The notes: generated by a model from the sequence alone, not told the origin. A stretch of 64,000 nt of DNA from Cytobacillus firmus NBRC 15306 (GCF_001591465.1 NZ_BCUY01000013.1:1-64000); one strand, 5' to 3'. Numbered from the stretch's first letter, positions 9,643 through 19,915 are shown. Translations and numbers: made by a program.

Positions 9643-10818
9643 TTATAAAAGTTCAAATACTCCGGCTGCACCCATTCCGCCTCCGATGCACATTGTTACT
9701 ACTCCGAATTGCTGATTGCGGCGTTTCATTTCATGAATTAGAGACAAAGTGAGCTTGGCGCCGGAACAGCCCAGCGGGTGCCCTAATGCAATTGCGCCTC
9801 CGTTAACATTTACTTTCTCTTCATCCAACCCCAGCTCACGGATAATTTGAATGGATTGGGATGCAAAAGCTTCATTCAATTCAAATAAACCGATATCCGA
9901 AAGCTCCAGTCCTGCAAGCTTTAATGCTTTAGGAATGGCCACAACCGGACCGACGCCCATGATCTCAGGAGGAACACCGCCTACGGCAAAGCTTCTGAAT
10001 TTAGCCATTGGCTTCAATCCGGATGATTCTGCCTTTTCCCGGTCCATAACCATTACTGCTGCTGCTCCGTCACTTGTCTGAGACGAATTTCCGGCTGTGA
10101 CACTGCCGGTTACCGAGAATGCGGGACGCAGTTTCCCAAGTGATTCAATTGTGGAATCTGCACGGACCCCTTCATCCTGACTGAATTGGATTGTTTTTTC
10201 CATCAGCTTATTGTCTTTTCCAATAGATCTGAACGTTACGTCTACAGGTACAATTTCATCTGCAAATTTGCCTTCCTGGATTGCTTTCGCTGCCTTCTGA
10301 TGACTTCTGACAGCAAATGCATCCTGGTCTTCACGTGTAATGCCATACTTCTTTGCAACCTCTTCAGCTGTATGTCCCATACCCATATAGTATTGAGGAG
10401 CTGTTTCCGCCAGTTTGGCGTTCGGGCGGACTACATGCCCCATCATTGGCACCAGGCTCATAGATTCTGCTCCGCCGGCAATAATTGTATCTGCATGGCC
10501 AATCATGATTTTTTCAGCTGCATAGGCAATAGCCTGCAGGCCTGAAGAACAATAGCGATTGATCGTTATCCCCGGCACTTCATGTGAAAGTCCGGCAAGG
10601 GCTCCGATATTCCTGGCCATGTTCAGCCCCTGTTCTGCTTCAGGCATGGAACATCCGATAATTAAATCATCGATTTTTCCTTCATAATTACCTGCACGCT
10701 TTAGGGTTTCCTTTACTGCGAGCGCTCCTAAGTCATCCGGCCTGACATTTGCAAGCGTACCTTTTTTTGCTTTTCCGACCGGTGTCCTGGCACCCGCAAC
10801 TATAACCGCTTCTCTCAT
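9643..10818 (-). CDS. fadA: Acetyl-CoA C-acyltransferase FadA (thiolase)
   Basis: 3-ketoacyl-CoA thiolase of 391 aa. The nucleophilic cysteine is in [12 protein letters not shown], with the [16 protein letters not shown] and [10 protein letters not shown] motifs at the C-terminus that supply the catalytic His and second Cys. Two adjacent ATGs (10821 and 10818) follow AGAGAGGGAAC; the second gives better spacing and the 391-aa length. It lies 40 bases after fadB in the same transcript. Confidence 0.95.
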   Translation of the reverse strand: MREAVIVAGARTPVGKAKKGTLANVRPDDLGALAVKETLKRAGNYEGKIDDLIIGCSMPEAEQGLNMARNIGALAGLSHEVPGITINRYCSSGLQAIAYAAEKIMIGHADTIIAGGAESMSLVPMMGHVVRPNAKLAETAPQYYMGMGHTAEEVAKKYGITREDQDAFAVRSHQKAAKAIQEGKFADEIVPVDVTFRSIGKDNKLMEKTIQFSQDEGVRADSTIESLGKLRPAFSVTGSVTAGNSSQTSDGAAAVMVMDREKAESSGLKPMAKFRSFAVGGVPPEIMGVGPVVAIPKALKLAGLELSDIGLFELNEAFASQSIQIIRELGLDEEKVNVNGGAIALGHPLGCSGAKLTLSLIHEMKRRNQQFGVVTMCIGGGMGAAGVFELL

Positions 10819-10858
10819 CATGTTCCCTCTCTTTCTATTAATATCCCAATCTATTACT

Positions 10859-13243
10859 TTAATTGCGCAATGGTTTCCCTTTTAAAAGCATGTGCTGCAT
10901 GCGCTGCTGTGATTTTGGTTCCGCTACAAGGCTAAGGAATGCTTCGCGCTCCAAGTCAAGCAAATATTGTTCATCAACTTCTGTACCGTATGGCACTTTT
11001 CCGCCTGCAATTACATAGGCAAGCTTTTTGGCTATTTTCAAATCATGCTCTGAGATATAGCCGGAGTATAGCATTGCCTGTGCTCCAAGCAGGAGGGTTG
11101 CATAACCTGTTTCACCGACAACAGGCACCTTTTTGCGGACAGGAGGCTTATAGCCTTTCTCATGCAGTGCAAGGACAGCCTGCTTTGCATCATAAAGGAG
11201 ATGGTCCCCATTCACACTGATGCCATCTGCCAGGTTCAGGAAGTTATTGTCTCTTGCTTCCTCGCCGGATGTTGAAACCTTTGCCATAGCAATTGATTCA
11301 AACACTTTATTCGCAACCTTTTGAAGGTCAAATTCCACACCATTTGGCATGCTTTCAAGATGCTTCAAATAGAGCTCCTTGTTTCCGCTTCCTCCCGGGA
11401 TCAGGCCGACACCCACTTCAACAAGTCCCATATATGTTTCACTTGATGCCTGAATATGAGCAGCAGGCAGACATACCTCAGCCCCGCCGCCAAGCGTCAT
11501 GCCAAACGGAGCGGCAACAACCGGCTTCGAGCTGTACTTAATTTTCAACATGGCATTCTGGAAGTGGCGGACTACCATATCCAGTTCATAAATATTGTCA
11601 TCCTGCGCTTCCATGAGAATCATCCCAAGGTTGGCACCTACACAGAAGTTCTTGCCCTGATTCCCGATTACAAGACCTTTGTAGTTCTGCTCCACTTCAT
11701 CTACCGCGAAGTTGATCATCTGGATAATATCCAATCCAATGGCATTGCTTTGCGAATGGAACTCCAGCAATGCAACCCCATCGCCTATATCAACAAGGCT
11801 TGCACCGGTATTCTTTTTAATAACACCTTTTTGCTTCTTAAGCTGTTTTAAATTAATTACTTTAGGGTTTTCCTCGATTAATCTGTACTCGCCATTATGA
11901 TAAAAATACTTCTGGCCCTCTTCTTCTTTGTAGAAGGAATTAAAGCCTTTTTCCAGCATCTCTTTTACCCATGCCGGCACTTCTTCGCCTGCTTCCTCCA
12001 TTTTTCGAACCGATTTCTCTACTCCAATGGCATCCCAAGTTTCAAATGGGCCCAGTTCCCAGCCAAAGCCCCATTTCATCGCACGGTCTATCGCTGTCAC
12101 ATCATCAGCTATTTCGCCATGAAGCTGTGCTGAATAGAGAAGGGCCGGACTGAGAATGTTCCATAATAATTGGCCAGAGCGATCATCTGAGTATACAAGC
12201 GCTTTCAATTTTCCCGCAGTGCCTTTTTCTTGTTTGGCCAGTTCAGTCGAAGCTGTCTTAAGCTTTTGGCGCGGGCCATATTCCAAAGTTTCCGGATTCA
12301 GCTCCAGAATCTCTTTGCCCTTTTTCAGGAAAAATCCTTGCCCTGTTTTGCTTCCGAGCCAGCCTTTTTCCTGCATCACTCTCATGAAGTCCGGAACTTC
12401 AAAAACTTCCTTTTCTTTACCGACCACCTGGTCATAAACATTGTTTGCCACGTGTATAAATGTATCAAGCCCTACTACATCAAGTGTTCTGAAGGTAGCA
12501 CTTTTCGGCCGGCCAATCAGCGGCCCTGTTATGGAGTCTACTTCTCCGACACTGTATCCGCCCTTGAGCATTTCCTGCACTGTAACCAGCAGGCCATACG
12601 TGCCGATCCGGTTGGCGATAAAGTTCGGTGTATCTTTTGCTTCAACTACTCCTTTTCCCAGTACATCTTCGCCAAATTGCTTCATAAATGACAGCACTTC
12701 AGAAGAAGTTTTTTTAGCAGGTATGACTTCAAGAAGCTTTAAGTAGCGGGGAGGATTAAAGAAATGTGTTCCAAGGAAGTGTTTTTGAAAATCTTCCGAG
12801 CGCCCTTCTGACATTGCTTCAACAGATATCCCTGACGTATTGGAACTGACAATGCTCCCTGGCTTACGGTGCTGGTCTACTTTTTCAAAAATCTGCTTCT
12901 TTATGCTGAGGTTTTCCACAACAACTTCAATAATCCAATCGACATCTTTCAGACGCTCCATGTCATCTTCAAAGTTTCCTGCTTCAATCAAAGCTATATT
13001 TTTTTTGGAAGTTAATGGAGCAGGCTTTTGCTTTAACAGCTTTTGGCGGTTTCCTTCACTGATTCGATTGCGGACTGCTTTATTTTCAAGAGTAAGCCCT
13101 TTTGCCTTTTCGGCATCCGTTAATTCGCGAGGCGCGATATCCAGTAGCAGTGTTGGAATTCCGATATTGGCCAGATGGGCTGCGATCCCCGAACCCATGA
13201 CTCCGGAGCCTAATACTGCCGCCTTTTTTATTTGTTGGATCAA
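10859..13243 (-). CDS. fadB: 3-hydroxyacyl-CoA dehydrogenase / enoyl-CoA hydratase FadB
   Basis: Bifunctional beta-oxidation enzyme of 794 aa. The N-terminal Rossmann dehydrogenase has [17 protein letters not shown] and the [19 protein letters not shown] segment. The C-terminal crotonase-like domain has the oxyanion-hole region [12 protein letters not shown]. The start is a TTG at 13243, six to seven bases after GGGGGAAA. The longer open frame to 13282 would run into the FadR operator and lacks a ribosome binding site. First gene of the fad operon. Confidence 0.94.
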   Translation of the reverse strand: MIQQIKKAAVLGSGVMGSGIAAHLANIGIPTLLLDIAPRELTDAEKAKGLTLENKAVRNRISEGNRQKLLKQKPAPLTSKKNIALIEAGNFEDDMERLKDVDWIIEVVVENLSIKKQIFEKVDQHRKPGSIVSSNTSGISVEAMSEGRSEDFQKHFLGTHFFNPPRYLKLLEVIPAKKTSSEVLSFMKQFGEDVLGKGVVEAKDTPNFIANRIGTYGLLVTVQEMLKGGYSVGEVDSITGPLIGRPKSATFRTLDVVGLDTFIHVANNVYDQVVGKEKEVFEVPDFMRVMQEKGWLGSKTGQGFFLKKGKEILELNPETLEYGPRQKLKTASTELAKQEKGTAGKLKALVYSDDRSGQLLWNILSPALLYSAQLHGEIADDVTAIDRAMKWGFGWELGPFETWDAIGVEKSVRKMEEAGEEVPAWVKEMLEKGFNSFYKEEEGQKYFYHNGEYRLIEENPKVINLKQLKKQKGVIKKNTGASLVDIGDGVALLEFHSQSNAIGLDIIQMINFAVDEVEQNYKGLVIGNQGKNFCVGANLGMILMEAQDDNIYELDMVVRHFQNAMLKIKYSSKPVVAAPFGMTLGGGAEVCLPAAHIQASSETYMGLVEVGVGLIPGGSGNKELYLKHLESMPNGVEFDLQKVANKVFESIAMAKVSTSGEEARDNNFLNLADGISVNGDHLLYDAKQAVLALHEKGYKPPVRKKVPVVGETGYATLLLGAQAMLYSGYISEHDLKIAKKLAYVIAGGKVPYGTEVDEQYLLDLEREAFLSLVAEPKSQQRMQHMLLKGKPLRN

Positions 13244-13267
13244 CTTTATTTCCCCCTTTTGCTTTTT

Positions 13268-13285
13268 TGAATGAATACTCATTCA
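13268..13285. promoter_or_regulatory. FadR operator upstream of fadB
   Basis: TGAATGAATACTCATTCA matches the palindromic Bacillus FadR (YsiA) operator pattern TGAATGAnTAnTCATTCA. It lies 24 bases upstream of the fadB TTG start. FadR represses fad operons and is released by long-chain acyl-CoA. Confidence 0.92.
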
Positions 13286-13501
13286 TTTTATTTTCAAAAA
13301 AAATATGCATCTCTTCTGAATGAGTTCTGTTAATTATAACTATAAAATATTTGCAAAATTTACGCAACGATTTTAAGCGGAAATTTAAAAATGTTTTGAA
13401 ATTTAGTGGTGTCCAGCTGTAATTTTTTTGTGCAATTTGTGATAAGTGTTTTGGACACTCTAAAAAGGAAACATTCTTAGTTCGTGACGGAGGTGAAAGA
13501 A

Positions 13502-13633
13502 ATGGGAAAAATGAAAAAAGATCCTTCTAAGGCAGGAGTCAGTGCTGCAAGCGTCCAGGGAGATGCTGGTCCTACCGTTGAAAGGGAAGGACCTAAGAAA
13601 AGAAATAGCCAAAATAATCAATATAAGCGATGA
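13502..13633 (+). CDS. yuzL: YuzL family small protein
   Basis: A 43-aa ORF beginning MGKMKKDPSKAGVSAASV, with GACGGAGGTGAAAG as ribosome binding site. The sequence KKDPSKAGVSAASVxG resembles the short YuzL proteins of Bacillus found next to fadB and yusN. It is very hydrophilic with a basic, Asn/Gln-rich tail. Function unknown; a spore-associated role is possible given the neighbours but not shown. Confidence 0.8.
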   Translation: MGKMKKDPSKAGVSAASVQGDAGPTVEREGPKKRNSQNNQYKR

Positions 13634-13773
13634 GCCGTTTGCTGCCTCCGGTCTATTTATAGTTTGCATTATGCATATAGGTAAATCATCTTCAGCAGAA
13701 TAGCAAACACTTTTCAGAGGCAAGATATCTTCGAAAACAATTTTTAGCGCTATTAGAATTGGAGGGACAAATT

Positions 13774-14046
13774 ATGCAGCAGCAAAATATGAACATGCAG
13801 AATCAGCAGGGCATTATGCAGCAGCCTCCTGCTGTCATTTCCACTAAAGATGCCCTTTACTTAACAGATATGCTTTCCTGGAACCTTCTTGCCTGTAAAA
13901 AAGCACATTTTTACGCGCAGCAATGCCAGGACCAGGAGCTAAAAACACATTTCGAGCAATGCGGACAAATGCATCAGCGCCACTACGAGCAGCTGCTTGT
14001 TCATTTAAATCAGCAAAGCCAGCAAAATTTTATGGGAATGCAATAG
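13774..14046 (+). CDS. yusN: Spore coat protein, CotF-like (YusN-type)
   Basis: A 90-aa protein with a Gln/Asn/Met-rich N-terminus (MQQQNMNMQNQQG) and a helical ferritin-like core (KDALYLTDMLSWNLLACKKAHFYAQQC) typical of CotF-family coat proteins. Start at 13774, with TTGGAGGGACAAATT upstream. It is paired with the next gene, probably as one late-sporulation transcript. Confidence 0.82.
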   Translation: MQQQNMNMQNQQGIMQQPPAVISTKDALYLTDMLSWNLLACKKAHFYAQQCQDQELKTHFEQCGQMHQRHYEQLLVHLNQQSQQNFMGMQ

Positions 14047-14055
14047 GAGGGGGCC

Positions 14056-14409
14056 TTGAAAATGAACCAGAATCAAAACCCAAACACGATTCAAAATCCC
14101 GAAACCCCGGTAAATAAAACACCGCAAATGAATGAGCGGGATTTTACAAATGATCTTCTGTCTACTGAAAAGTATATGACAGATGCCTATTCGGTGGCCT
14201 TAAATGAAGCAAGCCATCAGAGTCTATATCAGGATATTCTTGCAGCATTCAATGAAACACAAAACCAGCAGAGGGAACTTTTTAACCTCATGTTCAGAAA
14301 AGGCTGGTACAAAGTTGAAGCTGCAGATCAGCAGAAGCTTCAGCAGTCCTATCAGCAGTTTCAGGGCTATACCAGTCAATTGCCTTATGGCAATGGCCAG
14401 ATGCAATAG
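14056..14409 (+). CDS. Spore coat protein, CotF family
   Basis: A 117-aa protein. The Asn/Gln-rich N-terminus is followed by a CotF-type helical region (ERDFTNDLLSTEKYMTDAYSVALNEASH) and a Gln/Tyr-rich tail. AGGAGGGGG precedes a TTG (14056) and, two codons on, an ATG (14062); either could be used. It begins 9 bases after the previous coat gene, so the two are likely co-expressed and their products may interact. Confidence 0.85.
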   Translation: MKMNQNQNPNTIQNPETPVNKTPQMNERDFTNDLLSTEKYMTDAYSVALNEASHQSLYQDILAAFNETQNQQRELFNLMFRKGWYKVEAADQQKLQQSYQQFQGYTSQLPYGNGQMQ

Positions 14410-14441
14410 GAAAAGCGACATAACAAAATCCTAAAAAACAA

Positions 14442-14468
14442 AACCGCTGCTTTTGATGGCAGCGGTTT
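14442..14468. terminator. Bidirectional terminator between coat genes and yusU
   Basis: Stem AACCGCTGC/GCAGCGGTT with T-runs on both strands, serving the convergent coat and yusU transcripts. Confidence 0.85.
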
Positions 14469-14487
14469 ATTTAAATACAAAATGTCT

Positions 14488-14736
14488 TTACTTTTTTTTG
14501 CTTCTCATCTCTTCATTCAGTTTTTTTATTTCAGCTATCAGAGTTTTCATTTCCTCTTTTGCATCAGGATATGTATCATTCCAGTGCTTGGCTAAAGGAG
14601 GCATGGATTTCGCAATAAAAGAGTAAAGTGCCCAAGCTTCAACCTTTTCTTTTAACTCCGGAGAGGCCTCGCCGATTAGGAGTTCGGTATATTTTTCAAG
14701 CAGGCCATCCAGCTGTTCCTTCAAATGATCATTCAT
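14488..14736 (-). CDS. yusU: YusU-like small protein
   Basis: An 82-aa, highly charged, probably helical protein (LDGLLEKYTELLIG, KTLIAEIKKLNEEMRSKKK). GGAGGAATCCTG precedes the ATG. It overlaps the FhuF-like gene by 8 bases, so the three genes from yusV to yusU are translationally linked. B. subtilis YusU occupies the same place. Function unknown. Confidence 0.8.
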   Translation of the reverse strand: MNDHLKEQLDGLLEKYTELLIGEASPELKEKVEAWALYSFIAKSMPPLAKHWNDTYPDAKEEMKTLIAEIKKLNEEMRSKKK

Positions 14737-15496
14737 CAGGATTCCTCCTTTTACTGCTGCAGGAATGTGGACAAGTCCCGCATCGTTTACCGCTGCTGGT
14801 CAAGTAGGAATAGCAGCATGTTTTCCTGTGCCTTACTGCTGTGCCGGTGTTTTCAATCACCATTTTCCTGCTGTCAAATTTCTTTAAGGGATTGGTATAT
14901 TCACAGCCGAATAAATTGCCTGAAGCTTCCTCCAGGATAAACCTATAATCTTCAGCTGCCCTTACCGAATGTGTTTCCAATGGTAAAATCTTTTCGTAAA
15001 GCCAGAACAGATAAATCGCAATATTCTCCCAAAGAATTAATTTTGAGATTTTTGCTTCGCTGGCTATTCTATTGATCAGCGGAAAGATATGGCCATTAAA
15101 AAGAGTGCGCACAGCATCCTCTCTCCATTGTTCCCTATCCGTATCAGCACTCTGGCCCTGAAGGCGGGTAAAGCGAAAGCCCGGAAGCCACAGCCCCTCT
15201 CTTTCCTGACTGACAAATGTTACATTTTCATGCCTGATATCCAATTTTACGTTCCAGGACGTCATGCAATACAAGTAAATGACAGGCAGAAAGGCATACC
15301 TCTTAATTAAAATAGAAGCTGCCGTTTTGTTATCAGGTGCTCCTAAATGGTTTTTCACTTTATCCAGATATGCACCCGTTTGACTTGTGTCCAGCAAATT
15401 TTCCACTTTAATGGTTAAAGGTGAGCTTTTCCCTGAATCCCGTGCAAGTCTGAACTGCCCGAGCGCTTCCGCCTGCTCTCCTGTTAATTTAATCAT
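14729..15496 (-). CDS. FhuF-like siderophore-iron reductase
   Basis: A 255-aa protein. The only strong landmark is the C-terminal cysteine set in [19 protein letters not shown] (C-C-x10-C-x2-C), the 2Fe-2S motif of FhuF ferric-siderophore reductases. The rest is divergent. Location between yusV and yusU, with 8-base overlaps on both sides, ties it to reductive iron release from siderophores taken up by the adjacent transporter. Confidence 0.8.
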   Translation of the reverse strand: MIKLTGEQAEALGQFRLARDSGKSSPLTIKVENLLDTSQTGAYLDKVKNHLGAPDNKTAASILIKRYAFLPVIYLYCMTSWNVKLDIRHENVTFVSQEREGLWLPGFRFTRLQGQSADTDREQWREDAVRTLFNGHIFPLINRIASEAKISKLILWENIAIYLFWLYEKILPLETHSVRAAEDYRFILEEASGNLFGCEYTNPLKKFDSRKMVIENTGTAVRHRKTCCYSYLTSSGKRCGTCPHSCSSKRRNPDE

Positions 15497-16316
15497 CCTT
15501 AAAGCCCTTGCCCTTCAAAATACATCGCCCTTTTCCATAAGGGATGCAAAGCGGTGTGCCGAATAACGGGTCCATCGTCACTTCGCATTCCATGCCAAAT
15601 ACATTTTTAACTAATCCGCAGTTAATGACATGTTCCGGCTTGCCCTGAGCAAAAACCTTTTGATTTTTTATCGCCACAATATTATGAGCATAGCGGCAGG
15701 CCAAATTCAGGTCATGAAGCACCATGACGATTGTTCGCTTTTCCTTTTCATTCAGCTCGAATAATAAATCAAGAATTTCAATTTGATGTGTCATATCCAA
15801 ATAGGTTGTTGGCTCATCCAGCAGAATGGTATCTGTATCCTGTGCGAGAGTCATGGCAATCCAGGCCCTCTGACGCTGCCCTCCGGACAGGGAATCCACT
15901 GTACGGTCTTTCAGTTCTTCCATTCCTGTTGCCTTTAAAGCATTTCTGACTTTTAATTCGTCTTCAGTAGACCATTGCTTTAGCCAGGTTTGATAAGGGT
16001 ATCTTCCCTGTTTGACAAGCTGCAGCACTGTGAGTCCTTCCGGAGCCGAAGGAGATTGGGGCAGAATCGCCATCTTTCTGGCAACATCTTTCGTGGAAAG
16101 TTTGGCTATAGCCTCACCTTCCAATAAGACAGCACCAGATTTCGGCTTTAGAAGCCTGGCAATAGACCTTAGCAATGTCGATTTCCCGCAGCCATTTCCA
16201 CCAATAAATACAGTGATTTCCCCTTTAGGTATTTCCAGGTCCAGTTCATTAATAATAATGGTGTCTCCATATGACAAGGTTAAGTCTCTTGTAGCGATTG
16301 CTTGCCCTGCTGTCAT
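15489..16316 (-). CDS. yusV: Iron-siderophore ABC transporter ATPase YusV
   Basis: ATPase of 275 aa with Walker [10 protein letters not shown], signature [10 protein letters not shown] and Walker [13 protein letters not shown], typical of FepC/FhuC proteins. In B. subtilis YusV energises more than one siderophore uptake system, including bacillibactin and YfiYZ-YfhA. Here it lies directly downstream of the YfhA/YfiZ-like permease genes, so it probably energises that transporter. AAAGGAGAGGGCAGAG precedes the ATG at 16316. Confidence 0.93.
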   Translation of the reverse strand: MTAGQAIATRDLTLSYGDTIIINELDLEIPKGEITVFIGGNGCGKSTLLRSIARLLKPKSGAVLLEGEAIAKLSTKDVARKMAILPQSPSAPEGLTVLQLVKQGRYPYQTWLKQWSTEDELKVRNALKATGMEELKDRTVDSLSGGQRQRAWIAMTLAQDTDTILLDEPTTYLDMTHQIEILDLLFELNEKEKRTIVMVLHDLNLACRYAHNIVAIKNQKVFAQGKPEHVINCGLVKNVFGMECEVTMDPLFGTPLCIPYGKGRCILKGKGFKDD

Positions 16317-16397
16317 CTCTGCCCTCTCCTTTTCCTAATATTTATATCTATAGGCTCTCCAGTTGCCTGTATCATACGAGCTTCAAGCTTTTCCAGC

Positions 16398-17453
16398 TTA
16401 TGCGTTTCTTGTCTTGAAAAGCAGGTAAATAAAGTAAGGTGCGCCGATGCTGGCTGTAAACACCCCCGCCGGAATTTCAAGCGGCGAGAACAAAGTCCTG
16501 CCTATCAGATCGGCTGCCATGACCAGGATTCCGCCAATCAGAGCAGAAGCCGGAAGCAAAGCGCCAAAAGCAGAGCCTACCATCCTTCGCGCCATATGAG
16601 GAGCCATTAAGCCGACAAAGCCTATCCCTCCGCCGAATGCGACAGCTCCTCCAATTAATGCCGTGCTGACCATCAGCAGCAGAAAACGGTATTTCTGTAC
16701 AGTGCTGCCTACACCCATGGCAATATCATCGCCAAGTTCCTGGATATTAACATTGCGCGCCAGAATAAACGCAAGTACTAGAAACACGAGTGTCCACGGG
16801 ACTAAAATTGCGACATTATCCCAATTCGAACCGTAAACTGTCCCGGTTATCCAGATATTCGCCTGGCTGGCCTGGTAAATTGGCCCAAAGACCATCATCA
16901 AAGTGGTCAGTGCCTTCATTAAGCTTGCAAGCCCAATCCCAATTAAGACAAGGCGTATTGGCGACACTCCATCCTTGTAGGCTAGAAAATAAACAAGGAA
17001 AGCCAAAATAGCAGCACCCGCAAAAGCAGCAAGAGGCATCCAATTAATACTTACAGTTAATGCATTGTTTTTATTACTAAAGAAAGCAAGAAAACCTACA
17101 ACTGCTACAGATGCTCCCCCTGTAATCCCGATAATATCAGGAGATGCAAGCGGATTTCTTATAATACCCTGCAGGATTCCCCCCGCAGCAGCAAGCGCCA
17201 TTCCCACCATTAAGGCAACGATGATTCTTGGGAGTCTGAATGACTGAATGATCAGCCTGTCCATATCCGAGCCCCCGCCAAAGAATACCTGCACTACCTT
17301 TAGAGGGCTGATCTTCATTTCACCTGTACCGGTGCTGATCACGAAGACTACAGCAGCCGCTGCTGCCAATAATAAAAATGTGATAAGTGCTTTCCGGTTT
17401 ACTAAAAAAGATATCTTATCGCCCAAAAGGCGCAGATTATAATATTTTTTCAT
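16398..17453 (-). CDS. yfhA: Iron-siderophore ABC transporter permease (YfhA-like)
   Basis: FecCD-family permease of 351 aa with about nine to ten hydrophobic segments. It contains the conserved LPRIIVALMVGMALAAAGG, the GIIRNPLASPDIIGI loop and GFVGLMAPHMARRMVG. The ATG at 17453 shares its first base with the upstream TAA stop (TAATG), indicating coupled translation and a heterodimeric channel with the preceding permease. Confidence 0.92.
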   Translation of the reverse strand: MKKYYNLRLLGDKISFLVNRKALITFLLLAAAAAVVFVISTGTGEMKISPLKVVQVFFGGGSDMDRLIIQSFRLPRIIVALMVGMALAAAGGILQGIIRNPLASPDIIGITGGASVAVVGFLAFFSNKNNALTVSINWMPLAAFAGAAILAFLVYFLAYKDGVSPIRLVLIGIGLASLMKALTTLMMVFGPIYQASQANIWITGTVYGSNWDNVAILVPWTLVFLVLAFILARNVNIQELGDDIAMGVGSTVQKYRFLLLMVSTALIGGAVAFGGGIGFVGLMAPHMARRMVGSAFGALLPASALIGGILVMAADLIGRTLFSPLEIPAGVFTASIGAPYFIYLLFKTRNA

Positions 17454-18454
17454 TATTTATTGAACCCCCTTCTGGCAATATACACAAAGAAAGGAGTTCC
17501 AATGACGGCGGTCATGACGCCAACAGGTACTTCCTGCGGCATGATGATGTACCTGGATGCAATGTCTGCAATCAGAAGGAGCATTCCGCCAAGAAGACCT
17601 GCATAAGGAATAACCCAGCGGTGATCAATGCCAACGACAGCCCGGGTCAAATGTGGAATGACAATGCCGAGGAAGCCTATGGGACCTGCGACAGCTACCG
17701 CTCCCCCTGACAGAAGAACGATAACAATGCCTGCGCCCAGTTTAAGCAATCCTGTTTTCAGGCCCAGCCCTTTCGCTACGTCCTCACCCATTGACAGGAC
17801 ATTCAATTTTCCAGCAATGATGAGGGAAAAGATCCAGCCGGCCAGTAAATACGGGAAAACAGATGCGAGGGTCTCAAGCTTCCTGCCGGACACAGATCCT
17901 GCCAGCCAAAACAGCACCTGTTCCAGGGCAGTCTCATTAATGACGAGAAAGCCTTGTGTCATCGAAGCAAACATGGCACTCATCGCCGCACCGGCAAGGG
18001 TTAATTTCATCGGTGTCAGCCCTTCCCTGCCGATAGAGCCGATAATATATACAAATATAAATGAAACAGCAGCTCCCAGAAATGAAACCCATGTAAAGAC
18101 CTGCAGATTACTGATGGAAAATAGCGTTACTGTAATGACAACTGCAAATCCGGCACCTGCGTTGATCCCGAAGATCTCAGGAGCAGCAAGAGGATTCTTT
18201 GTTAATGACTGGAGCAGGACACCCGCAATCGCTAAGCTTGCCCCTACTGCCGCTGCAATCAATGCTCTCGGCAGACGGACAGATTGAATGATTATGTGTT
18301 CATTCGTACCATCGAAGTTTGTAAATGCATCAATTGCCATCTTCCAGGTTGTATCGGTATATCCGTATACAATACTGAAAGACATTAATACTAATAATAG
18401 GAGAGCTGCTGCAAATAGCCCAGCCCATCTCAGAGAATTTGTTTTTAATAGCAT
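17453..18454 (-). CDS. yfiZ: Iron-siderophore ABC transporter permease (YfiZ-like)
   Basis: FecCD-family permease of 333 aa. SVRLPRALIAAAVGASLAIAG, LTKNPLAAPEIFGINAGA and GPIGFLGIVIPHLTRAVVG are the family landmarks. First gene of the minus-strand transport operon, expressed from a promoter in the shared, Fur-box-rich intergenic region. It is divergent from yfiY, which supplies its substrate-binding protein. Confidence 0.92.
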   Translation of the reverse strand: MLLKTNSLRWAGLFAAALLLLVLMSFSIVYGYTDTTWKMAIDAFTNFDGTNEHIIIQSVRLPRALIAAAVGASLAIAGVLLQSLTKNPLAAPEIFGINAGAGFAVVITVTLFSISNLQVFTWVSFLGAAVSFIFVYIIGSIGREGLTPMKLTLAGAAMSAMFASMTQGFLVINETALEQVLFWLAGSVSGRKLETLASVFPYLLAGWIFSLIIAGKLNVLSMGEDVAKGLGLKTGLLKLGAGIVIVLLSGGAVAVAGPIGFLGIVIPHLTRAVVGIDHRWVIPYAGLLGGMLLLIADIASRYIIMPQEVPVGVMTAVIGTPFFVYIARRGFNK

Positions 18455-18501
18455 AGAGAGACCCTTCTTGCGTCTATTTAATAAGGTTTAGTTACATTTT
18501 C

Positions 18502-18530
18502 AGTCTATTGTACAGAGGATTAGCTGTCAA
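18502..18530 (-). promoter_or_regulatory. Sigma-A promoter of the yfiZ operon
   Basis: Minus-strand TTGACA (18530-18525) and TAGACT (18507-18502) separated by exactly 17 bases. Confidence 0.75.
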
Positions 18531-18536
18531 TGAGTT

Positions 18537-18551
18537 TGAAAATCATTTTCA
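18537..18551. promoter_or_regulatory. Fur box 1
   Basis: TGAAAATCATTTTCA, close to the 7-1-7 Fur consensus TGATAATnATTATCA, immediately upstream of the yfiZ -35 element. Confidence 0.85.
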
Positions 18552-18572
18552 TTAATCATTTCAAAAATTAAA

Positions 18573-18587
18573 TGAAAATGATTTTCA
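18573..18587. promoter_or_regulatory. Fur box 2
   Basis: TGAAAATGATTTTCA, a second 7-1-7 Fur site, 8 bases upstream of the yfiY -35 element. Confidence 0.85.
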
Positions 18588-18595
18588 ATTACCTC

Positions 18596-18624
18596 TTGAC
18601 AATTTAAAGCGTTCACATTACTAT
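18596..18624 (+). promoter_or_regulatory. Sigma-A promoter of yfiY
   Basis: TTGACA (18596-18601) and TACTAT (18619-18624) with a 17-base spacer. Confidence 0.75.
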
Positions 18625-18636
18625 AAAAGCATCAAA

Positions 18637-18651
18637 TGAAAATGATTATCA
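18637..18651. promoter_or_regulatory. Fur box 3
   Basis: TGAAAATGATTATCA, the best match to the Fur consensus, placed just downstream of the expected yfiY transcription start, where bound Fur would block transcription. Confidence 0.88.
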
Positions 18652-18679
18652 TTAACAACGCAAAATGGAGGAGTACATA

Positions 18680-19648
18680 ATGAAATTCAAGTATTTACTT
18701 GCCATTCTTTCAGTTTTCACAATCTTGTTCCTTGCTGCCTGCGGGAATAGCAGCGAACAGGATGAGAAAGCCGATAAGGAAAAAGAAGGAACCAAATCAG
18801 AAGATACAAGCTATACAGTTGTGCATGCAATGGGCACAACTAAGCTTGATAAAGCACCTGAAAAAGTTGTCATTTTGACAAACGAAGGTACAGAAGCATT
18901 ACTTTCCTTGGGTGTTACTCCAGTTGGTGCCGTTCAGTCCTGGACTGGAAATCCGTGGTATGACCATATCGCTGATGATATGAAAGATGTTCAGGTTGTG
19001 GGAACAGAGAGCGAAGTCAATGTAGAAGCAATCGCAGCGCTGCAGCCGGACCTTATCATCGGCAACAAGATGCGCCAGGAAAAAATCTATGATCAATTAA
19101 ATGATATTGCCCCTACTGTCTTTGCTGAAACATTGCGCGGAGACTGGAAGGAAAATTTCGAGCTTTACGCCAAAGCACTCAATAAAGAAGGAGAAGGCAA
19201 AAAAGTCCTTGCTGATTATGACAGCCGCATCGAAGAAATTAAAACTAGCCTTGGCGATAAATTAAACCAGGAAGTTTCCATTGTCCGTTTCATGAATGGG
19301 GACGTTCGCATCTACCATAAAGACTCCTTCTCAGGCGTCATTCTTGATCAAATTGGACTTGCACGCCCGGAAAGCCAGAATGTAGATGACTTCGCTGAGG
19401 TAAATGCAACAAAAGAACGCATTCCTGCCATGGATGGAGATGTATTATTCTACTTCACATATGAAACGGGCGATGGCGAAGCAAACAAGCTTGCAAAAGA
19501 ATGGATTGAAGATCCATTATTCAAAAACCTTAAAGTAGCTCAGGAAGGCAATGTTCATGAAGTCAGTGACACCATCTGGAACACTGCAGGAGGCGTGATT
19601 GCTGCTAACCTGCTACTGGATGACATTGAGAAATACCTTGTGAAGTAA
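18680..19648 (+). CDS. yfiY: Siderophore-binding lipoprotein (YfiY-like)
   Basis: Extracellular substrate-binding lipoprotein of 322 aa. The signal peptide ends in a lipobox (LFLAACGNSS, lipidated Cys about residue 21), followed by a charged linker and a PeripBP_2/FepB-type domain with VNVEAIAALQPDLIIGNKM. ATG at 18680 after GGAGGAGTACATA. It is divergent from the permease/ATPase operon under shared Fur control. The name rests on this arrangement; the cognate siderophore (hydroxamates in B. subtilis) is inferred. Confidence 0.9.
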   Translation: MKFKYLLAILSVFTILFLAACGNSSEQDEKADKEKEGTKSEDTSYTVVHAMGTTKLDKAPEKVVILTNEGTEALLSLGVTPVGAVQSWTGNPWYDHIADDMKDVQVVGTESEVNVEAIAALQPDLIIGNKMRQEKIYDQLNDIAPTVFAETLRGDWKENFELYAKALNKEGEGKKVLADYDSRIEEIKTSLGDKLNQEVSIVRFMNGDVRIYHKDSFSGVILDQIGLARPESQNVDDFAEVNATKERIPAMDGDVLFYFTYETGDGEANKLAKEWIEDPLFKNLKVAQEGNVHEVSDTIWNTAGGVIAANLLLDDIEKYLVK

Positions 19649-19718
19649 ATGCAAAACTTGTGATTGCGCTCCCATAATACCCCCTCTTTTATGAGAGCTC
19701 AAATATATACTAGATTCA

Positions 19719-19751
19719 GCGCCTGCCCAGCGGACTAGAGCGGCCAGGCGC
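19719..19751. repeat. GC-rich palindromic intergenic element
   Basis: GCGCCTG at 19719-19725 pairs with CAGGCGC at 19745-19751 around a GC-rich core, just ahead of the yfiY terminator. It is richer in GC than its surroundings. It could be a small dispersed Bacillus palindrome or part of a 3' UTR fold. Confidence 0.4.
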
Positions 19752-19762
19752 CAGAGCTGGAC

Positions 19763-19793
19763 AAAAAGGAACCCGACCCAGGTTCCTTTTTTT
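19763..19793 (+). terminator. Terminator of yfiY
   Basis: AAAAAGGAACC / GGTTCCTTTTTTT hairpin with T-run. Confidence 0.85.
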
Positions 19794-19915
19794 ATTTGCC
19801 CTCACTATTTCCTTATATTTTCCCGACATCCAACCTTTTTTTATTGCCTTCCATTCATAAGTTTTCCAAAACCGGCAACAATAAGCGTAATGCCGAAAAT
19901 GATGGTGATTTACCT

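Noticed and set aside
13460-13723. An 87-aa minus-strand frame
   Set aside because: Antisense to yuzL, which has a good ribosome binding site and family resemblance.
15000-15400. Plus-strand frames inside the FhuF-like gene
   Set aside because: They are shadows of a gene that is supported by operon overlaps and a C-terminal Fe-S motif.
19796-19915. 40-residue N-terminal extension of the GerA-type protein
   Set aside because: It would begin at a TTG abutting the upstream terminator without a ribosome binding site; the ATG at 19916 gives the normal family N-terminus.
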